Part shown: piece after piece, positions 1 through 12,266 of the stretch
How the letters are laid out: each line of letters starts with the position of its first letter
Position numbering within the stretch: position 1 is the stretch's first letter
Origin: Siphonodentalium dalli
Lineage: Eukaryota; Mollusca; Scaphopoda; Gadilida; Siphonodentaliidae
Length of the DNA: 64,000 nt
Assembly (NCBI GenBank): GCA_032622095.1
Contig: CP136068.1
Coordinates: 159,545,465-159,609,464 of the forward strand
Direction of reading: 5' to 3'
Program-made: the position numbers and the translations under genes
The notes under the pieces: generated by a model
The model's input: only the letters and a program-made list of their open reading frames with translations
What the model was told of the DNA's origin: nothing
Database searches by the model: none

Positions 1-1190
1 TCTGAACGTACACTTAGTGTTGAATTGGCCACACAATAACTTGAGTGTGAATGCCATGGGCATTTTAATATTATCAGGTTCACATTTGTTCAAAATAATG
101 CTATGAAGAAGTACCTTTATATACAATTGCCTTTCAACTTCAAGTTATATTTTCAATAAATGTGACCTTTTTGTTTTCCAACTATTGTCATATTAATCTC
201 GACCGATAATACACAGAAATTATGGCTTTATGCCGGAATTAGATTTTGCAGAGTAAAGTCTAAAGATTCCCATTCACGCAATCACGGAATACTTTTTTGT
301 ATATAGCATTAGAAATTAAGCACAAATTAGAACTTAATAAAAACCGTTTTTGCAAAGTTTCCCAGTTTTGCGAATATTGTTGAGTGGTACATTGATATAT
401 GAATGATCAATGCGTATAATCATAGTCCATCAGATGTTACTATTTTAACATGATAAATCATAACATATGGCAACCCGATCATCGTTTTCTAAAATTTCGT
501 ACATATTTCACCCACAGTAAAATTCACGATCATTTCATTTGAAAAAACATGGATAAATCACGCAATTGTAATCGTAGTTCAATTAAGTATATCACTCGTA
601 ACAACATGTTCGTAAAGAGAAAACACTTCAACAGTTTACATATTAAGTTCACTTACCTGAATATAAATCATATCAAGCAAAGAGTTTATTTCCGACGTTG
701 AAAATAAGTTGTTGTCAAAATGGACGAACCGCGTGATTTGACGAGACACACTAAGAGTTGTAGTGCAATTCCGAGTCCAGTAAAATGTGTAGTTCGGATT
801 ATCAATTTCGTCCATACCAGAGATCTAGTATATTTTATAAAAGAGACATTTTCTGCACAGATCTATACCATTCGCATGGTCATAAAAGGTATCTAGGGAT
901 TACTCATATGGTGGGCCTATATAGACTTGAGTGATGTGTTTTGGCCTGTGCCATTTAAAATTAATTCAGGGGGGGTGGGAATCAATGCACATTATTTTTT
1001 GTTTGCAATTAAGCGCAAATGATTTACGCTTAAACATAAATATTTGCGCATAAGCCCAATTGGTAGAGGTTATTTGCACTTAAGCGAAAATATTTGTGCT
1101 CAAGTGTAAATAAATAATAAATGTGAAAAGGGCCTCCCATGTATATGACCATTGCGGGAATTCCGCTGGTGCAGCATTAAAGTCTTAACA
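1..1190. other. Non-coding, no gene seen
   Basis: AT-rich DNA without a long open frame or a convincing exon. Around 1000-1115 there is a cluster of related short words (GCGCAAAT, GCTTAAG, TATTTGCG) in both orientations, which looks like a degenerate inverted-repeat element. Missing 5' exons of the lectin/channel gene could lie here or before the window, but I could not identify any. Confidence 0.5.
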
Positions 1191-1197
1191 TACCATG

Positions 1198-1272
1198 TGC
1201 TAGAGCATTCTCTTATATGTGTGAGTCATCCATATGGAGCCTCGCATCATATATAAGAGAATGCACTGGCTT
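1198..1272. repeat. Degenerate copy of the 75-bp hairpin module
   Basis: An imperfect palindrome with the arms GCATTCTCTTATAT and ATATAAGAGAATGCA. It is a diverged relative of the hairpin found in the TTAA elements further right (for example at 34337-34410). It has no flanking TTAA ends and directly precedes the 382-bp tandem array. Confidence 0.7.
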
Positions 1273-1274
1273 AC

Positions 1275-4000
1275 AAGGCTTGCCAATAAACTAAACATTT
1301 CTCAGGTTATTGCATGCACTTTTAATACACAGGGCAAGGTAGATTACATCATTTGATAGATATTCTAGAATTTCTAGTTTGTGAAAACTAACTTAAAGCC
1401 ATATTTTATGCACCCTGCCTAGCCGACTGAACTATGAACTATAGACATGTTATTATTTTTATTTTCAGAGACATACCTTCTGCAAAGATATAGCCTTATA
1501 CATTATAAACATGCAAATAGTTGCTTCATTTGGGCTAACTTCCATCATTTAGCGAGTCAAATCTGAGGAAATTCTCTTAGTTTGAAAGTTGTAGCATGCC
1601 TGGCCCGCTGAATTGATGTCACAAACATAAAATGTTGGTACTTCTTGTCAGATGGACATTTCTGCCAATAAACTAAACATTTCTCATTGCAATTGTATGC
1701 ATTTTAATACACAGGGCAAGGTAGATTACATCATTTGATGGATATTTTACTTAAAATAGTCTGTGGAAACAACCTAAATGCCATATTGTATGCATCCATG
1801 TATAGAAAAATGAAATACAACTATGGATAGTTTATTGTTTTTTTCATCAGAGACATTCATTCTGCTAAGATATAGCCTTATACATGTTATAAACATACTA
1901 ATAGTGGCTTGATTGGGCTTTTTTCATCATTTAGACAGTTAAATCTGAAGAAATTCCCTTAGTTCAAAGTTTATAAGATCATAGTGCCCCATGAAATGGT
2001 GTCTTAAATCTCAAATGTTAGTACTTCTTTATCAGATGGATATCTCTGCCAATATATCAAACAATTCTCATGATCATTGCATGGATTTTAATGTACAGGG
2101 CAAGGTAGATTACATTATGTTTTGGATATTTTACTTAAAATATTTTGTGGAAACTACCTAAAAGCCATATTGTATGCATCCATGTATAGCCAAATGAAAT
2201 ACAACTATGGATATTTTATTGTTTATTTCATCAGAGACATGTATTCTGTTGAGATATAGCCTTATATATGTTATAAACATGCAAATAGTGGCCTCATTTG
2301 GGCTTTCTTCCATAATTTAGAGAGTCAAAGCTGCATAGATTCCCTTATTTCACATTTATAAGATGCCAAGCCAGCTGAAATGGTGTATCAAACCTCAAAT
2401 GGCAGGATTTCTTATCAGATGGACATCTCTACTAATAAATTAAACATTTATCATGGTCATTGCATGTATGTTAATGTACAGGGCAAGGTAGAAAACATCA
2501 TTTGATTGATATTTTACTCAAAATAGTCTGTGGAAAACTGGTGGAAACTACATAAAAGCAATATTGTATGCATCCCTGTATAGCCAAATGAAATTAAACT
2601 ATGGATATGTTATTGTATATTTCACCAGAGACATGTATTCTGTTGAGATATAGCCTTATATATGTTATAAACATACAAATAGTGGCTTCATTTGGGCTTT
2701 CTCCATAATTTAGAGAGTCAAAGCTGAAGAGATTCCCTTATTTCAAATTTATAAGATGCCAAGCCAGCTGAAATGGTGTATCAAACCTTAAATGGCAGTA
2801 TTTCTTATCAGATTGACATCTCTATCAATAAATTAAACATTTCTCATGGTCATTGCATGCACTTTAATATACAATGCAAGGTAGAAAACATCATTTGATG
2901 GATATTTTACTTAAAATAGTCTGTGGAAACTACATAAAAGCAACATTGTATGCATCCCTGTATAGCCAACTGAAATTAAACTATGGATATTTTATTGTTT
3001 ATTTCACCAGAGACATGTATTCTGTTGAGATATAACCTTATATATGTTATAAACATGCAAATAGTGGCCTCATTTGGGCTTTCTTCCATAATTTGGAGAG
3101 TCAAAGCTGAATAGATTCCCTTATTTCAAATTTATAAGATGCCAAGCCAGCTGAAATGGTGTATCAAACCTCAAATGGCAGTATTTCTTATCAGATGGAC
3201 ATCTCTACTAATAAATTAAACATTTCTCATGGTCATTGCATGCATTTTAATGTACAGGGCAAGGTAGAAAACATCATTTGATGGATATTTTACTTAAAAT
3301 AGTCTGTGGAAACTACCTATAAGCAATCCATGCATCCATGTATAGCCAAATGAAATTTAGCTATGGATATTTTATTGTTTATTTCACCAGAGACATGCAT
3401 TCTGCTGAGATATAGCCGTATTCATGTTTTAAACATGCAAATAATGGCTTCATTGGCCTTCCTTTCATCATTTAGAGAGTCAAATATAAAGAAATTCCAT
3501 TAGTTCTAAGATAACATGCTCCCTCTAATGGTGTCTCAGACCTCAAATGTTAGTACCTCTTATCAGATGAACATATCTGCCAATAAATTAACATTTCTTA
3601 TGGTCATTGTATGCATGTTTGTGTACAAAGCAAAGTAGATTACATCATTTGATGGATATTTTACTTAAAATAGTCTGGAAACTACCTAAAAGTCATATTG
3701 AATGCATCCCTGAAAGGCGAATGAAATGGATAAATTAGATATTTATTGTTTTATTGAGACATGCATTCTGCTAAGATATAGTCTTTTTCGTGTTATAAAC
3801 AAGCAATATGTGGCTTCATTGGGCTTCCTTTCATCATTCAAGAGAGTCAACTCTGAGAGGAAATGCCCTTGGTTTCAAATTTGTAGCATCTTCCAACCTT
3901 ATTGGAAGGGGTGCATGTCTGCCAGCTTGAGGTACCAGTTTAAATGGTTCAATGCAAGTGGGCATCAGAGAGATTTGTCTAGTTCTGGGGGAGGGGAGAC
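1275..4000. repeat. Tandem array, about 7 copies of a 382-bp unit
   Basis: The landmark CAGGGCAAGGTAGA recurs near 1331, 1713, 2097, 2480, 2873 (altered), 3256 and 3627 (altered), a period of 371-393 bp. Each unit also contains a conserved TCAGAGACAT...ATATAGCCTTATA block and a CATTTGGGCTTTCTTCCAT block. Copies differ by substitutions and small indels, and the last unit is the most diverged. A 116-residue open frame at 3726-4076 lies in this last unit and shows no coding features. Function unknown. Confidence 0.9.
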
Positions 4001-4384
4001 ATACCGTCAACTGCTTGAGATTTCAAGGGACGACCTCCTCAATGGAACCCACTATAATGTGCCAAAATTATTTTAATAAAATTGTATATTGGTCACCATC
4101 CACTAAGAACATTGAGAAATAGATAAAAACTGGCTGACAGTTCTCCAATAAGAAAATTACATCTGATTGTTATGTAAATATAACTGTTACAGTGATTTGT
4201 CAACAAAAGTATATAATCCTAGCTGTAGTATTAGTTCAAATAATTAAGTATGAATATGATTTTCAGAATATTTAATCAACATGTTGGACCTTTTCCAATG
4301 TTTACCATAAAGTTTTGATCACAATTGTGATCCCATTGCACTTTAACAGTTATTCCAATACAGCAGTAATTTGTACATAACAAT

Positions 4385-4720
4385 TAGTTCTTGGTTTAGA
4401 AATATTTTCTATTATTTCTTTAAATATTTCTTAACTTAGAAAAACAATCTTGAAACAAGAAATATATATTATATTTTTGAAGCCATTTTCTTAGTAAAGA
4501 AATTGTTTCTCAAACGAAATAATTATTTCTTAATTGTTTCTTGTTTCAAGACTAAAATCTTTCTTATTTGAGAAAACTATCTCTTGTCTAGTGGGAGTTT
4601 CTTAAATTTTCTTGATGTAGCAGACTTGAGGGGTATATTTCTCAAAATAAGATTTTTTTTCCTGTTTCAAGAAATTGTTTTTCTTGTTTCAAGTAACTAT
4701 TTCTTATTAAGAAATTATCT
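4385..4720. repeat. Low-complexity TTTCTTGTTTCAAG region
   Basis: Short words TTTCTT, TTGTTTCAAG and AAGAAA recur in both orientations, so the region can fold back on itself locally. No open frame or splice-bounded exon is visible. Confidence 0.6.
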
Positions 4721-5203
4721 GAAGTTCATGAACTGTGTCTGAACATTGGTAATGATCCGCGGTTAAATAAAAGGATAGGGGATGCGCAGTTAATACTTAT
4801 AACATAGACATGTATAGCACGTAAGCGTATTTGTCTCGTATTCATGTCAATGCTCAGGAGATAACTTAGATATTGGTAATGTGGAGTCAAAATTGTGTAA
4901 CATGCGATGGAATTATTTGTAATTCTAAAGTAATACATACGTATAAACCAGAATTGTTTATCCATGGACAAAATGGATGTGTATGCCTTCTGCATCATGA
5001 CTATATCTTTTGAATCATGTGATTATCTTCTGAAGCATATGGTTATATTCCGAAGCATTTGCATATTTATATTCGATGAATGTTCATAGCTATCCATTCG
5101 GCCCTAATTATACTATAGTTTGCACAACTATAGAGAGACAGTCAAATACGTGTACTATTACTTTTACAATGATTTTCATTGCTATTTAATTTGCTTTTAA
5201 AAG

Positions 5204-5350
5204 CTGACCCACAACCAAACCTGATAGGACACTACAATCCGCCCACGAAAGGATGGAATGCTGACTGCGGCGTTGTAGATCTCACACAAGCTGGTCTATT
5301 TGACGAATGCTGTAACCGGAACGACTACCACTATGTTCTGTGCGAAATGC
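5204..5350 (+). CDS. C-type lectin-like domain, C-terminal half (exon)
   Basis: A 147-bp exon bounded by a polypyrimidine/AAAAG acceptor and a C|GTGAGT donor, phase 1 at both ends. It encodes 49 residues ending ...GWNADCGVVDL...GLFDECCN...YHYVLCEM. This matches the end of a C-type lectin-like domain: a WN-containing calcium/sugar loop region, a Cys, and the closing (V/I)LCE motif. The WND-type pattern is altered to WNAD, so calcium-dependent sugar binding is uncertain. The first half of the domain (first Cys, WIGL) is not visible upstream and may lie before the window or be absent. Junction phases fit the following linker and EGF exons, so I infer that this is the N-terminal ectodomain module of the channel gene ending at 32368. 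A separate lectin gene sharing the strand remains possible. Confidence 0.75.
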
Positions 5351-6470
5351 GTGAGTATTAAACTATTACCAACGTTAACGCTGGTCGATCTCTTTCGATA
5401 ATGAGTTGTTTATAGTTTCGTAGGTTAGTATACACACAAACCATGTTATGGCCCGCGTTCGTTTGGGTCGGATCGTGTGGGATAACTGTATTAAACAAAT
5501 ATGAACAATAATAGCGATGAGCGAGAAAAATATCAATTAATATTAAGTGATATAAGAATTTATGCACAGGTGTATTGGACTCCAATGTATTAGTGTATAC
5601 ACTGAACACTATATAAAACGTATTTATGGAGAGATATATCATACATAATACTTGCACATGGTGTGAATATCGTGTAAACGGACATGACTATTTTGAACCT
5701 CAACATTCATGCATAAATAAGTTGGTAGCTGTAGAAATATAGGTCGATCAATATGCGTACTATTGGTATAATATATTATACATACATGGAAATATACTAA
5801 GGTCTCAACACTGTTCCAACTGTTCGACCCGAAAATATGTCATGTAATAATTAGAATTCAAAATATAACTATGCAAAGGAACTGTTTGTCCATTTCCGTA
5901 CGTCAGTCACTCCAGGTGGTGCCAAATCAGCCAATATCTCCGATTTAGAAGAGTCGTTGATATCGCAGGTTCCATAACTGTTCTGCTACTATTCTAAGAT
6001 ATGTGACGAGCAGCCGTGACAGGTGTTTGTGTAATAGCTGCTAATTCCAACAAGGCATCAGATTGAACTTGACTTTGCACATTTAATCAGGAGAGAGCCA
6101 TTCATTGGCCCGGCCTTGATCGGTTTGACATTCAGTTGTCCAGCAATACTTTGTCTTAGTGTCTTATCAAGAGTTGTATAAATGATAAATACGAGTTGGA
6201 TCGAAGCTTAGAACCAAGTACTTGGGGAATACCACAGCAACATTGGAACTTAGTAAGTCATCATTCGTATGACCAGTATTGGATTTTTGCTTTGAATTGC
6301 CATAAACAATGCAAACATCGAAAACTAGCCAAGCGATGGATTAAGTCGGGTCAACTTAACCACCCGTCTTGAAGAGATGTACGGCCAAAGTGGGCCATGC
6401 GCCGTACCCACAGGTCGATGCCTGACGTGGTACGGACGCGATATTGCCACTATAAATCGTATACCATGCC
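5351..6470. other. Intron sequence, nothing recognised
   Basis: AT-rich, begins with the GTGAGT donor of the lectin exon. No further exon or repeat family was identified. Confidence 0.5.
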
Positions 6471-6560
6471 TTGATTGATTGATTGGGGGGTTAACGTCGT
6501 TTTAGCAGTAAAGCCATATCACGACGAGGACATAAGGCCAGGGAACATATGCCATTCACG
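6471..6560 (-). mobile_element. Short retroelement (SINE-like) 3' end
   Basis: On the minus strand this ends in a (TCAA)n/(AATC)n tail, seen on the plus strand as TTGATTGATTGATTGGGGGG. It is preceded by a block ...GTCGTGATATGGCTTTA. The same block and tail recur on the plus strand at 45715-45797, so these are two copies of one family with a simple-repeat 3' tail, as in many SINEs and their LINE partners. The 5' end was not located. Confidence 0.5.
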
Positions 6561-7149
6561 AACACAATATGCACTGTTGCATCACGTTCGTTGTAATGAG
6601 CACATTTTGGCTGCCATATCTAGGGATAGCAAATATTTGTAGTTTTAATGACATCACATAATGTAGAAGTGGGCGGAAAACGATCGTCACTGGGCGCCCT
6701 TTTGTGGAGCTTTCGTCTAATATGTGGGGTTAATACTGCCATTTAAAAAAAAGGCAATTATGGTAGTCAAGGATGTTTTAATCATACAGCTATTACTTTT
6801 GAAAATAGTTGGAGTGCTGTCCTGTTAGTAATTATTATTTTAAGTGACCTACAACTGGGCGCCATTTTAACTCAACCAACTAATTTTCTGCAATATATAG
6901 CTTTACCATGCTCAAATTATTTGTTAATAACCTATTTAACTTTGGAAATAATATGATAGCTCTTAGCATCGTTTTATATTGATCAAATCGTTTTTCGAGC
7001 CCATTTTATATTATTGGCTCGTTGAAAATGGTGGCCGTCTTTAAAACGGCGGCGATCTTGTATTTTAAGTGGATTGTCGAAAACTATTGTTTATTGGTAC
7101 ATACTGAACACATTTGCCAAAGTTCATGCTTGTATCACCACGATACCGA

Positions 7150-7310
7150 TTTTCGAGTTAGCTGCCCTACTATGATATCAGCCTACATGTACACTCTTAA
7201 CTCATCGAGTTAGCCGCCCTACTAATATATCAGCCTACATGCACCCTCTTATAAATCAGCCGCCCTACTAATATATCAGCCTACATGCACCCTCTTATAA
7301 TTACAACTAC
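7150..7310. repeat. Minisatellite, 47-bp unit (left part)
   Basis: About three units containing GCCGCCCTACTA, TATCAGCCTACATG and CACTCTTA, with a period of 46-47 bp. The same unit resumes at 8299, so the array is now split by about 1 kb that includes a palindromic element. Confidence 0.8.
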
Positions 7311-8139
7311 TTTCGCTTTGACTAAAATGCGTGCATTTGATTGGTCAAGGCCCTTAGATACGCTTGGTAGCGACAATATCTATCAGTGGAGGGAAGTGTC
7401 GTTTCCCGCATCACTGGGGGTAGTGATACCTTAAACAGTTCGCAAACCAAGTCGAATATCTATGGGGCGAATTTACCCGGAATTTTATTTTGTCCACCAA
7501 TCAAATCGCAAGAAATCACTTCCGTTTCTAGTGGTAGCGCAAGACGCCAAATATCAGCGAAAAATTATCGCCGATTAAACAGCAAAATAGTACATTAATT
7601 TATTTGGGGATAAAAGAATGTATTACATAACTATTCCACCATTAGTATTAGCATTTATCCAGCTTCGTGCCAATAACAATATGACATGGCAGTGGTCATG
7701 AGAGCATAGAATGCACCTTTGTAGCGACTGTTTACTTTTCGAGTCGCCGGAGACCACAAATTCGGTGGCGAAGTTTGGGAACACCGCTTCGGAATCGCTA
7801 TCGAATCGGACTGCCTTTATGACAATACATGTTCTAGAATCGTTTTAAATAAGTGAAATTTACACCAGCAAGTACAGTTTAATAGTTTACGGGTGTGGTC
7901 TCTTGCCTTTGTGTAGTTGGAATGTCGGAAACAGCGATCGAATTGTGTGTGTTCATCTCTAACTTCCGGTCGGTCGCCCAATTTATTCTCGACCCAATTT
8001 CCCATTTCGGTTAAAAGAGCAGCTGAGTCCAGACACAAATATCACTTGGGTATTTTTACTATTTTAGTGTTTTTAATATAGTTTCTTTAAAAAGAACTTG
8101 TTTAATCACCAACTAATATGCGGATTGTCGTAATTATAA

Positions 8140-8298
8140 GCAATCAACGTCGTTTTCGATGCATCTGTCGGCGTATAGAAGTGTCGGATGCCGAACTACA
8201 TACTTTGTATAATTTCGCTTCGCGAAATTATACAGTATGTAATTCGCCATCCGACACTTCTATACGCCGACAGATGCATCGAAAACGACGTTGATTGC
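8140..8298. mobile_element. Foldback MITE, 159 bp, near-perfect palindrome
   Basis: Outer arms GCAATCAACGTCG and CGACGTTGATTGC pair over almost the whole length. The centre is AATTTCGC|TTCGCGAAATT. The arms contain CGATGCATCTGTCGGCGTAT and its complement. There is no coding capacity. The near-identity of the arms suggests recent origin or repair by copying. Confidence 0.85.
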
Positions 8299-8725
8299 AT
8301 ATATAAATCAGCCGCCCTACTAATATATCAGCCTACATGCACCCTCTTACAAATCAGCCGCCCTACTAGTATATCAGTCTACATGGACACTCTTATAAAT
8401 CAGCCGCCCTACTAGTATATCAGACTACATGCACACTCTTACAAATGATCCGCCCTACTATTATATCAGCCTAGATGCACACTCCTATACAAACCATCGC
8501 CTTATATGCATACTCTGACACATCATCGCCTACACGCACACTGTTGCAAATCGTCTCCTACATGCACACTCTTACAAATCATCGCCTATATGCACTCTTA
8601 CAAATCATCGCCTACATGCAAACTCTTACAAATCATCGCCTACATGTACACTCTTAGAAATCAGCGCCTGCATGCAGACTCTTACAAATCATCGCCTACA
8701 GGCACACTCTTACAAATCGTCTCTT
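8299..8725. repeat. Minisatellite, 47-bp units passing into 27-30-bp units
   Basis: Starts with the same GCCGCCCTACTA...ATATCAG unit seen at 7150-7310. From about 8480 it degenerates into shorter units of the type CATCGCCTACATGCACACTC + TTACAAAT. Several open frames of 60-79 residues here exist only because the repeat lacks stops. This lies inside the intron between the lectin and linker exons. Confidence 0.85.
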
Positions 8726-9128
8726 TTTCTGACAGCCATCCTTGAAGCAGAATCAATAAACAATGCGTACATCATTGTAAGTATGTGTTGTCAACTGTGT
8801 AGGTATGTTGATGATTTTCGCAGGCGCTTGAAGAAAATAAAAACTAACTTGCCCACTGTTTTGCAAAATAACAAAATTTGTCAAATATAATTGTATTGTT
8901 GCCATTGTAAATTATGGCAAGTGGCAGCGCGAACTCTTATCCTGTATAAATAATTAGCTAAAAATATAGTTAGGCTATCTGCAACAGTACAGTAATGGTT
9001 TATTTAAAGTTCACATACACTAACTACGGTATCCAATTTAACGTACGCGTATCGAGGGTTGCATTAACGTTAACCTTAACTCTCGAAATGAACGCACCGT
9101 TAATAAAATGATTTGTGTTATTTTAAAG

Positions 9129-9197
9129 GAGACGGTGGGATTACGCCTCAGTATGATGATTCGTTTCTCGTGGACAATACATGCTATCCGTACGTTG
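9129..9197 (+). CDS. Linker exon between lectin and EGF modules
   Basis: A 69-bp exon (acceptor TATTTTAAAG, donor G|GTGAGT), phase 1 at both ends. It encodes about 23 residues, GDGGITPQYDDSF...TCYPYV, with a single Cys. It resembles no domain I know. The support is the pair of good splice sites, the open frame, and phases that fit the lectin exon upstream and the EGF exon downstream. It could be alternatively used. Confidence 0.55.
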
Positions 9198-9584
9198 GTG
9201 AGTGTTATGTGGATAAAGGTAACGCACATGTATGCTAGATGTGGTGATTGTGGGACACGCCTACACATTGCGTGACTTCATACAACGTTTTAATTCGATC
9301 GAGTCTTCAACATGGGTAAACGAACTTAATCGACACATAACAGATTACTTTAACGAATTATTGTTCGAATTATTTGTTGCGCATGTTTGCCTGAAATAAG
9401 CAAGATTTTCCATTAATTTTGTGCAAACAATTTGTATTCGTCTCCATTACAAACGGTTTGAGTCGATATCCCAATTTGTAATCCATGAGCAATTGTGTTA
9501 ATATGCCCCAGCGTTGAACATAGGGAATTCCACATATGTATCTCCTCTTATGTAAACTTTCCTATTTTACACCAAAATATTCAG

Positions 9585-9638
9585 AGTGTGACAATGGTCA
9601 GATTGCCAGGCAAAAGAAAAGTGAATATACATGTACTT
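9585..9638 (+). CDS. Possible half-EGF exon (weak)
   Basis: A 54-bp candidate exon (acceptor ATATTCAG, donor CTT|GTAAAC), phase 1 at both ends. It encodes about 18 residues, ECDNGQIARQ...YTCT. The Cys spacing resembles the middle of an EGF-like repeat, but the donor is not strong and the module is incomplete. It would fit between the linker exon and the complete EGF exon without breaking the frame. It may equally be a chance open segment. Confidence 0.25.
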
Positions 9639-9801
9639 GTAAACAACATTAAGTGTACGGCGCAAATATCACAGAAGCCTTCCACCAAAACTGTCCACAT
9701 ACAGAGATAGGCTAACTACATTGTCCTCCAAACACACAGTCGTTATATTCTATGTTGCAATTAACATACGTTTAATTCAAGCAATACCTTATGTTTTGCA
9801 G

Positions 9802-9912
9802 GTACGGCGTGCTTGACGAACCCTTGCATGAATGGCGCTAATTGTTTAGTTGACGGAGCCATCGCGGGTTGTGTGTGTGCCGACGGGTTCTCGGGTGAAT
9901 TCTGCGATACGG
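9802..9912 (+). CDS. EGF-like domain exon
   Basis: A 111-bp exon (acceptor TTTTGCAG, donor CGG|GTATGG), phase 1 at both ends, the usual phase for mobile EGF modules. It encodes 37 residues with the pattern ACLTNPCMNGANCLV...GCVCADGFSGEFCDT. The spacing is C-x4-C-x5-C-x8-C-x-C-x8-C with the G-F-S-G motif before the last Cys, so this is one complete EGF-like domain with six cysteines. There is no calcium-binding D-x-(D/N)-E consensus. It follows the lectin and linker exons and precedes the mucin-like exons in the same phase, which places it in an extracellular stalk. Confidence 0.9.
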
Positions 9913-10162
9913 GTATGGGTTGAATTGTATCTCACATTTATAACAACTTCACTCCCAGAGAAATGCAAAATCCGAAGAAAACAAAATGATAATAATAGAA
10001 TATATAACAGTTCAACTTCCAAATGTCACACAATCCTTGGTTATGAATGTAAATGTAATATACTGCAAATGTTTTCACATAATCATGCATGTATTTGAAA
10101 TACTATACTTATACAGACCTAATTTGTACGGTCTGATTACTTCTGACTATAGTTTACATACA

Positions 10163-10298
10163 TGTTGCCATTCATCCGAGAGCTCTCGGGGAGAGCTTTC
10201 TGATGAACGACAACAAGCCATATTTCCGACTAAATCCTGAAAAGTTACCCATAATTCTGCTGTGGTTAAGGAGTGGATTACTTAGAGCATTACTGTAC
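10163..10298. mobile_element. MITE family 1, copy A (5' truncated)
   Basis: Shares AAGCCATATTTCCGACTAAA, GTTACCCATAATTCTGCTG and a terminal ATTACTTAGAGCATTACTGTA with copies at 23050-23216 and 29837-29999. The inner arms CGAGAGCTCTCGGGGAGAGCTTTC form a hairpin. The left terminal repeat is missing. Confidence 0.75.
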
Positions 10299-10604
10299 GT
10301 GAGCCCGCACATAACACATTTCGCGGGGTCGGGGGTATTGATGTTCAAACAGTGATCTCCAGCACGATTCTTAATTAAAAGCCTGTGACATCACATTATT
10401 CTATATCCTGTGATAAGCCAATCAATTATATAATACGATAATATTGACCTCCATGTTAAGTGTGGTATGCCACAAACACTTGACAGCAATAGAAGACATC
10501 ACTTAAACACTTGTTCTATCTCCACCGCTAAAATAATAATTTTACGAAAGTGTGCTAATTGTCATGATGAGCGACCACCAATCACACGTCAAAAGTTATG
10601 ATGC

Positions 10605-11095
10605 GCATCCATTATATATTCTGTAACTTCTGTCTGTATGTATGTGTGTATATATGTGTGTTATAGACTCGAAAACTGCTCGACGATCCGACTCAAATTT
10701 GGTATGTAGCCCTACTTTGATCCGGGGAACAATATGGGCTGGTCCAATTTCACGTGCGACCATGTCCTTACCTCGCTCATAAACGCTCATATAGTCATAT
10801 GTCTAGATCGATCGACCGATCCGACTAAAATTTGGTATGTAGGCATACTTTGATCCCGGGAACAATATGGGCGGGTTCAATGTAACGTGCGACCGTATCT
10901 TTGACCTTGACCTCGCTCATAGAGGCATATTTCTGGACCTCGACCGATCCGACTCAAATTTGGTATGTATATACGCCTATTTTTATCCCGGGAACAATAT
11001 GGGCAGGTCCAATTTCGAGTGCGACCGTGTACTTTACATTGGACTAGCTCACATACGCTCATATAGGCATGTTTCTGAACCGATCAAACTTTATT
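10605..11095. repeat. Degenerate tandem repeat with AAATTTGGTATGT motif
   Basis: Three to four units of about 125-145 bp, each with CGATCCGACTCAAATTTGG, GGGAACAATATGGGC, GTGCGACC and CTCGCTCATA. The first unit follows a TCTGTCTGTATGTATGTG stretch and GACTCGAAAACTG. That layout also occurs in the Helitron-like elements at 62319-63717, so this is probably a remnant of a related element. No 3' hairpin with CTAG was found here. Confidence 0.6.
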
Positions 11096-11539
11096 AGATT
11101 AGATTTATCCTAAAACTCTTCAACGTTGATAGCTCAGTATTAAAAGCCCGGGCGATAACCACAACACACATGTATGACAATTAGATTTCAGACCATTCAG
11201 CAGCACGGTCGTACAGGACAATCACACGTCACGTACATGTACACCGTTACTGCGAAGAGGTTGATATTGTCAGTCACATGCATTGCATTACACATATTAA
11301 GGGTACGACCATGCACGCGTGAGTTTACACATGTTTTTGCAGGCATTTCGATGTTGAAAACGATATGGTGCCAGACATTGAATTGCATCCTTACCAAAAG
11401 CTAACGACATGAGAAGTAGCACTGATGCAGTTTCACATGTGACGATCCTATCTAAACTTCCCTTTAAATGCACGTATTCTTCTCTGAAAATGCGCAATCC
11501 AGCGTCATCGCTGGATCATCCCGCATTTTCCAAGATGCC

Positions 11540-11650
11540 GAGACAATGTCAAGGCAAAGGCAAAGATCAAGGCAAAGATCAAGGCATATACCAAGGCAAA
11601 AGTACAAGGCAAAGACCAAGTGAAGATTCTCAAGACAAGATTCGAGACAC
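11540..11650. repeat. CAAGGCAAAGAT short tandem repeat
   Basis: Irregular copies of a 12-bp unit CAAGGCAAAGAT, within introns of the channel gene. The frames crossing it on both strands (11409-11705 +, 11505-11795 -) are repeat-driven and not supported as genes. Confidence 0.6.
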
Positions 11651-12197
11651 ATACGACGGTGACCAATCCCGGCCTCAAGACTTCTCCACCCGATCCGCGG
11701 CCTGACTGTTGAAGATTAAAGACTCCAGAAGATTCAAGACAATCTTCGGATGAGTCCACCAGCGTCCTCGTGCCGCCCTTCGAGCGGGCACGCAAATCCT
11801 TTCGCTGCTGCTCTTGTCAGATACTTGCATGCTTTGTATAGACAAATGTCGGTATAAGCTCTACGTGTGGAACTACTGATATTTCATTTATCACATAGTT
11901 GCCTGTGGTACAGTGGCATTGTGTGTGCATGTTTCCGTTCATATCATGGCAACATATCGTTTTCTGTGAAATGCTTGCAAACATACCGGTAAAACTTGCA
12001 AGTGGATGAGCGTAGCGTGACATGTCTACAATAAAATCTAAATCATAATCATGAGAACACTACATGTCCTTGTTGTCTTGTTAGTCCATGTTCATCCAGT
12101 TGTCAATATATATCTTTAATAACCTCCAAAATGCCCGTGTTGCTATGATCATATACATATTGGCATAGCATACATTTCATTTCTCTCAAATTCACAG

Positions 12198-12266
12198 CAA
12201 CAGCAAAGTCGACACAGATAACAATGGTAACATATGCGACGTCTGCGATGATAACAACATCGTCAC
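12198..12266 (+). CDS. Mucin-like stalk exon 1 (Thr/Ser-rich)
   Basis: A 69-bp exon (acceptor TTCACAG, donor C|GTGAGT), phase 1 at both ends. It encodes about 23 residues rich in Thr, Ser and Ala, ATAKSTQITMVTYATSAM + ITTSS. This composition is typical of O-glycosylated stalks. It is the best-preserved member of a family of duplicated exons. The intron that follows begins with a block (GTTGTTAACATTAC) shared with the next copies, so exon and intron were duplicated together. It continues the EGF frame: the G left by the EGF exon is completed by CA. Confidence 0.7.

Noticed and set aside
3726..4076. 116-codon frame at the end of the 382-bp array
   Set aside because: Homologous positions in the other repeat units contain stops, so it is a chance opening in a diverged unit.
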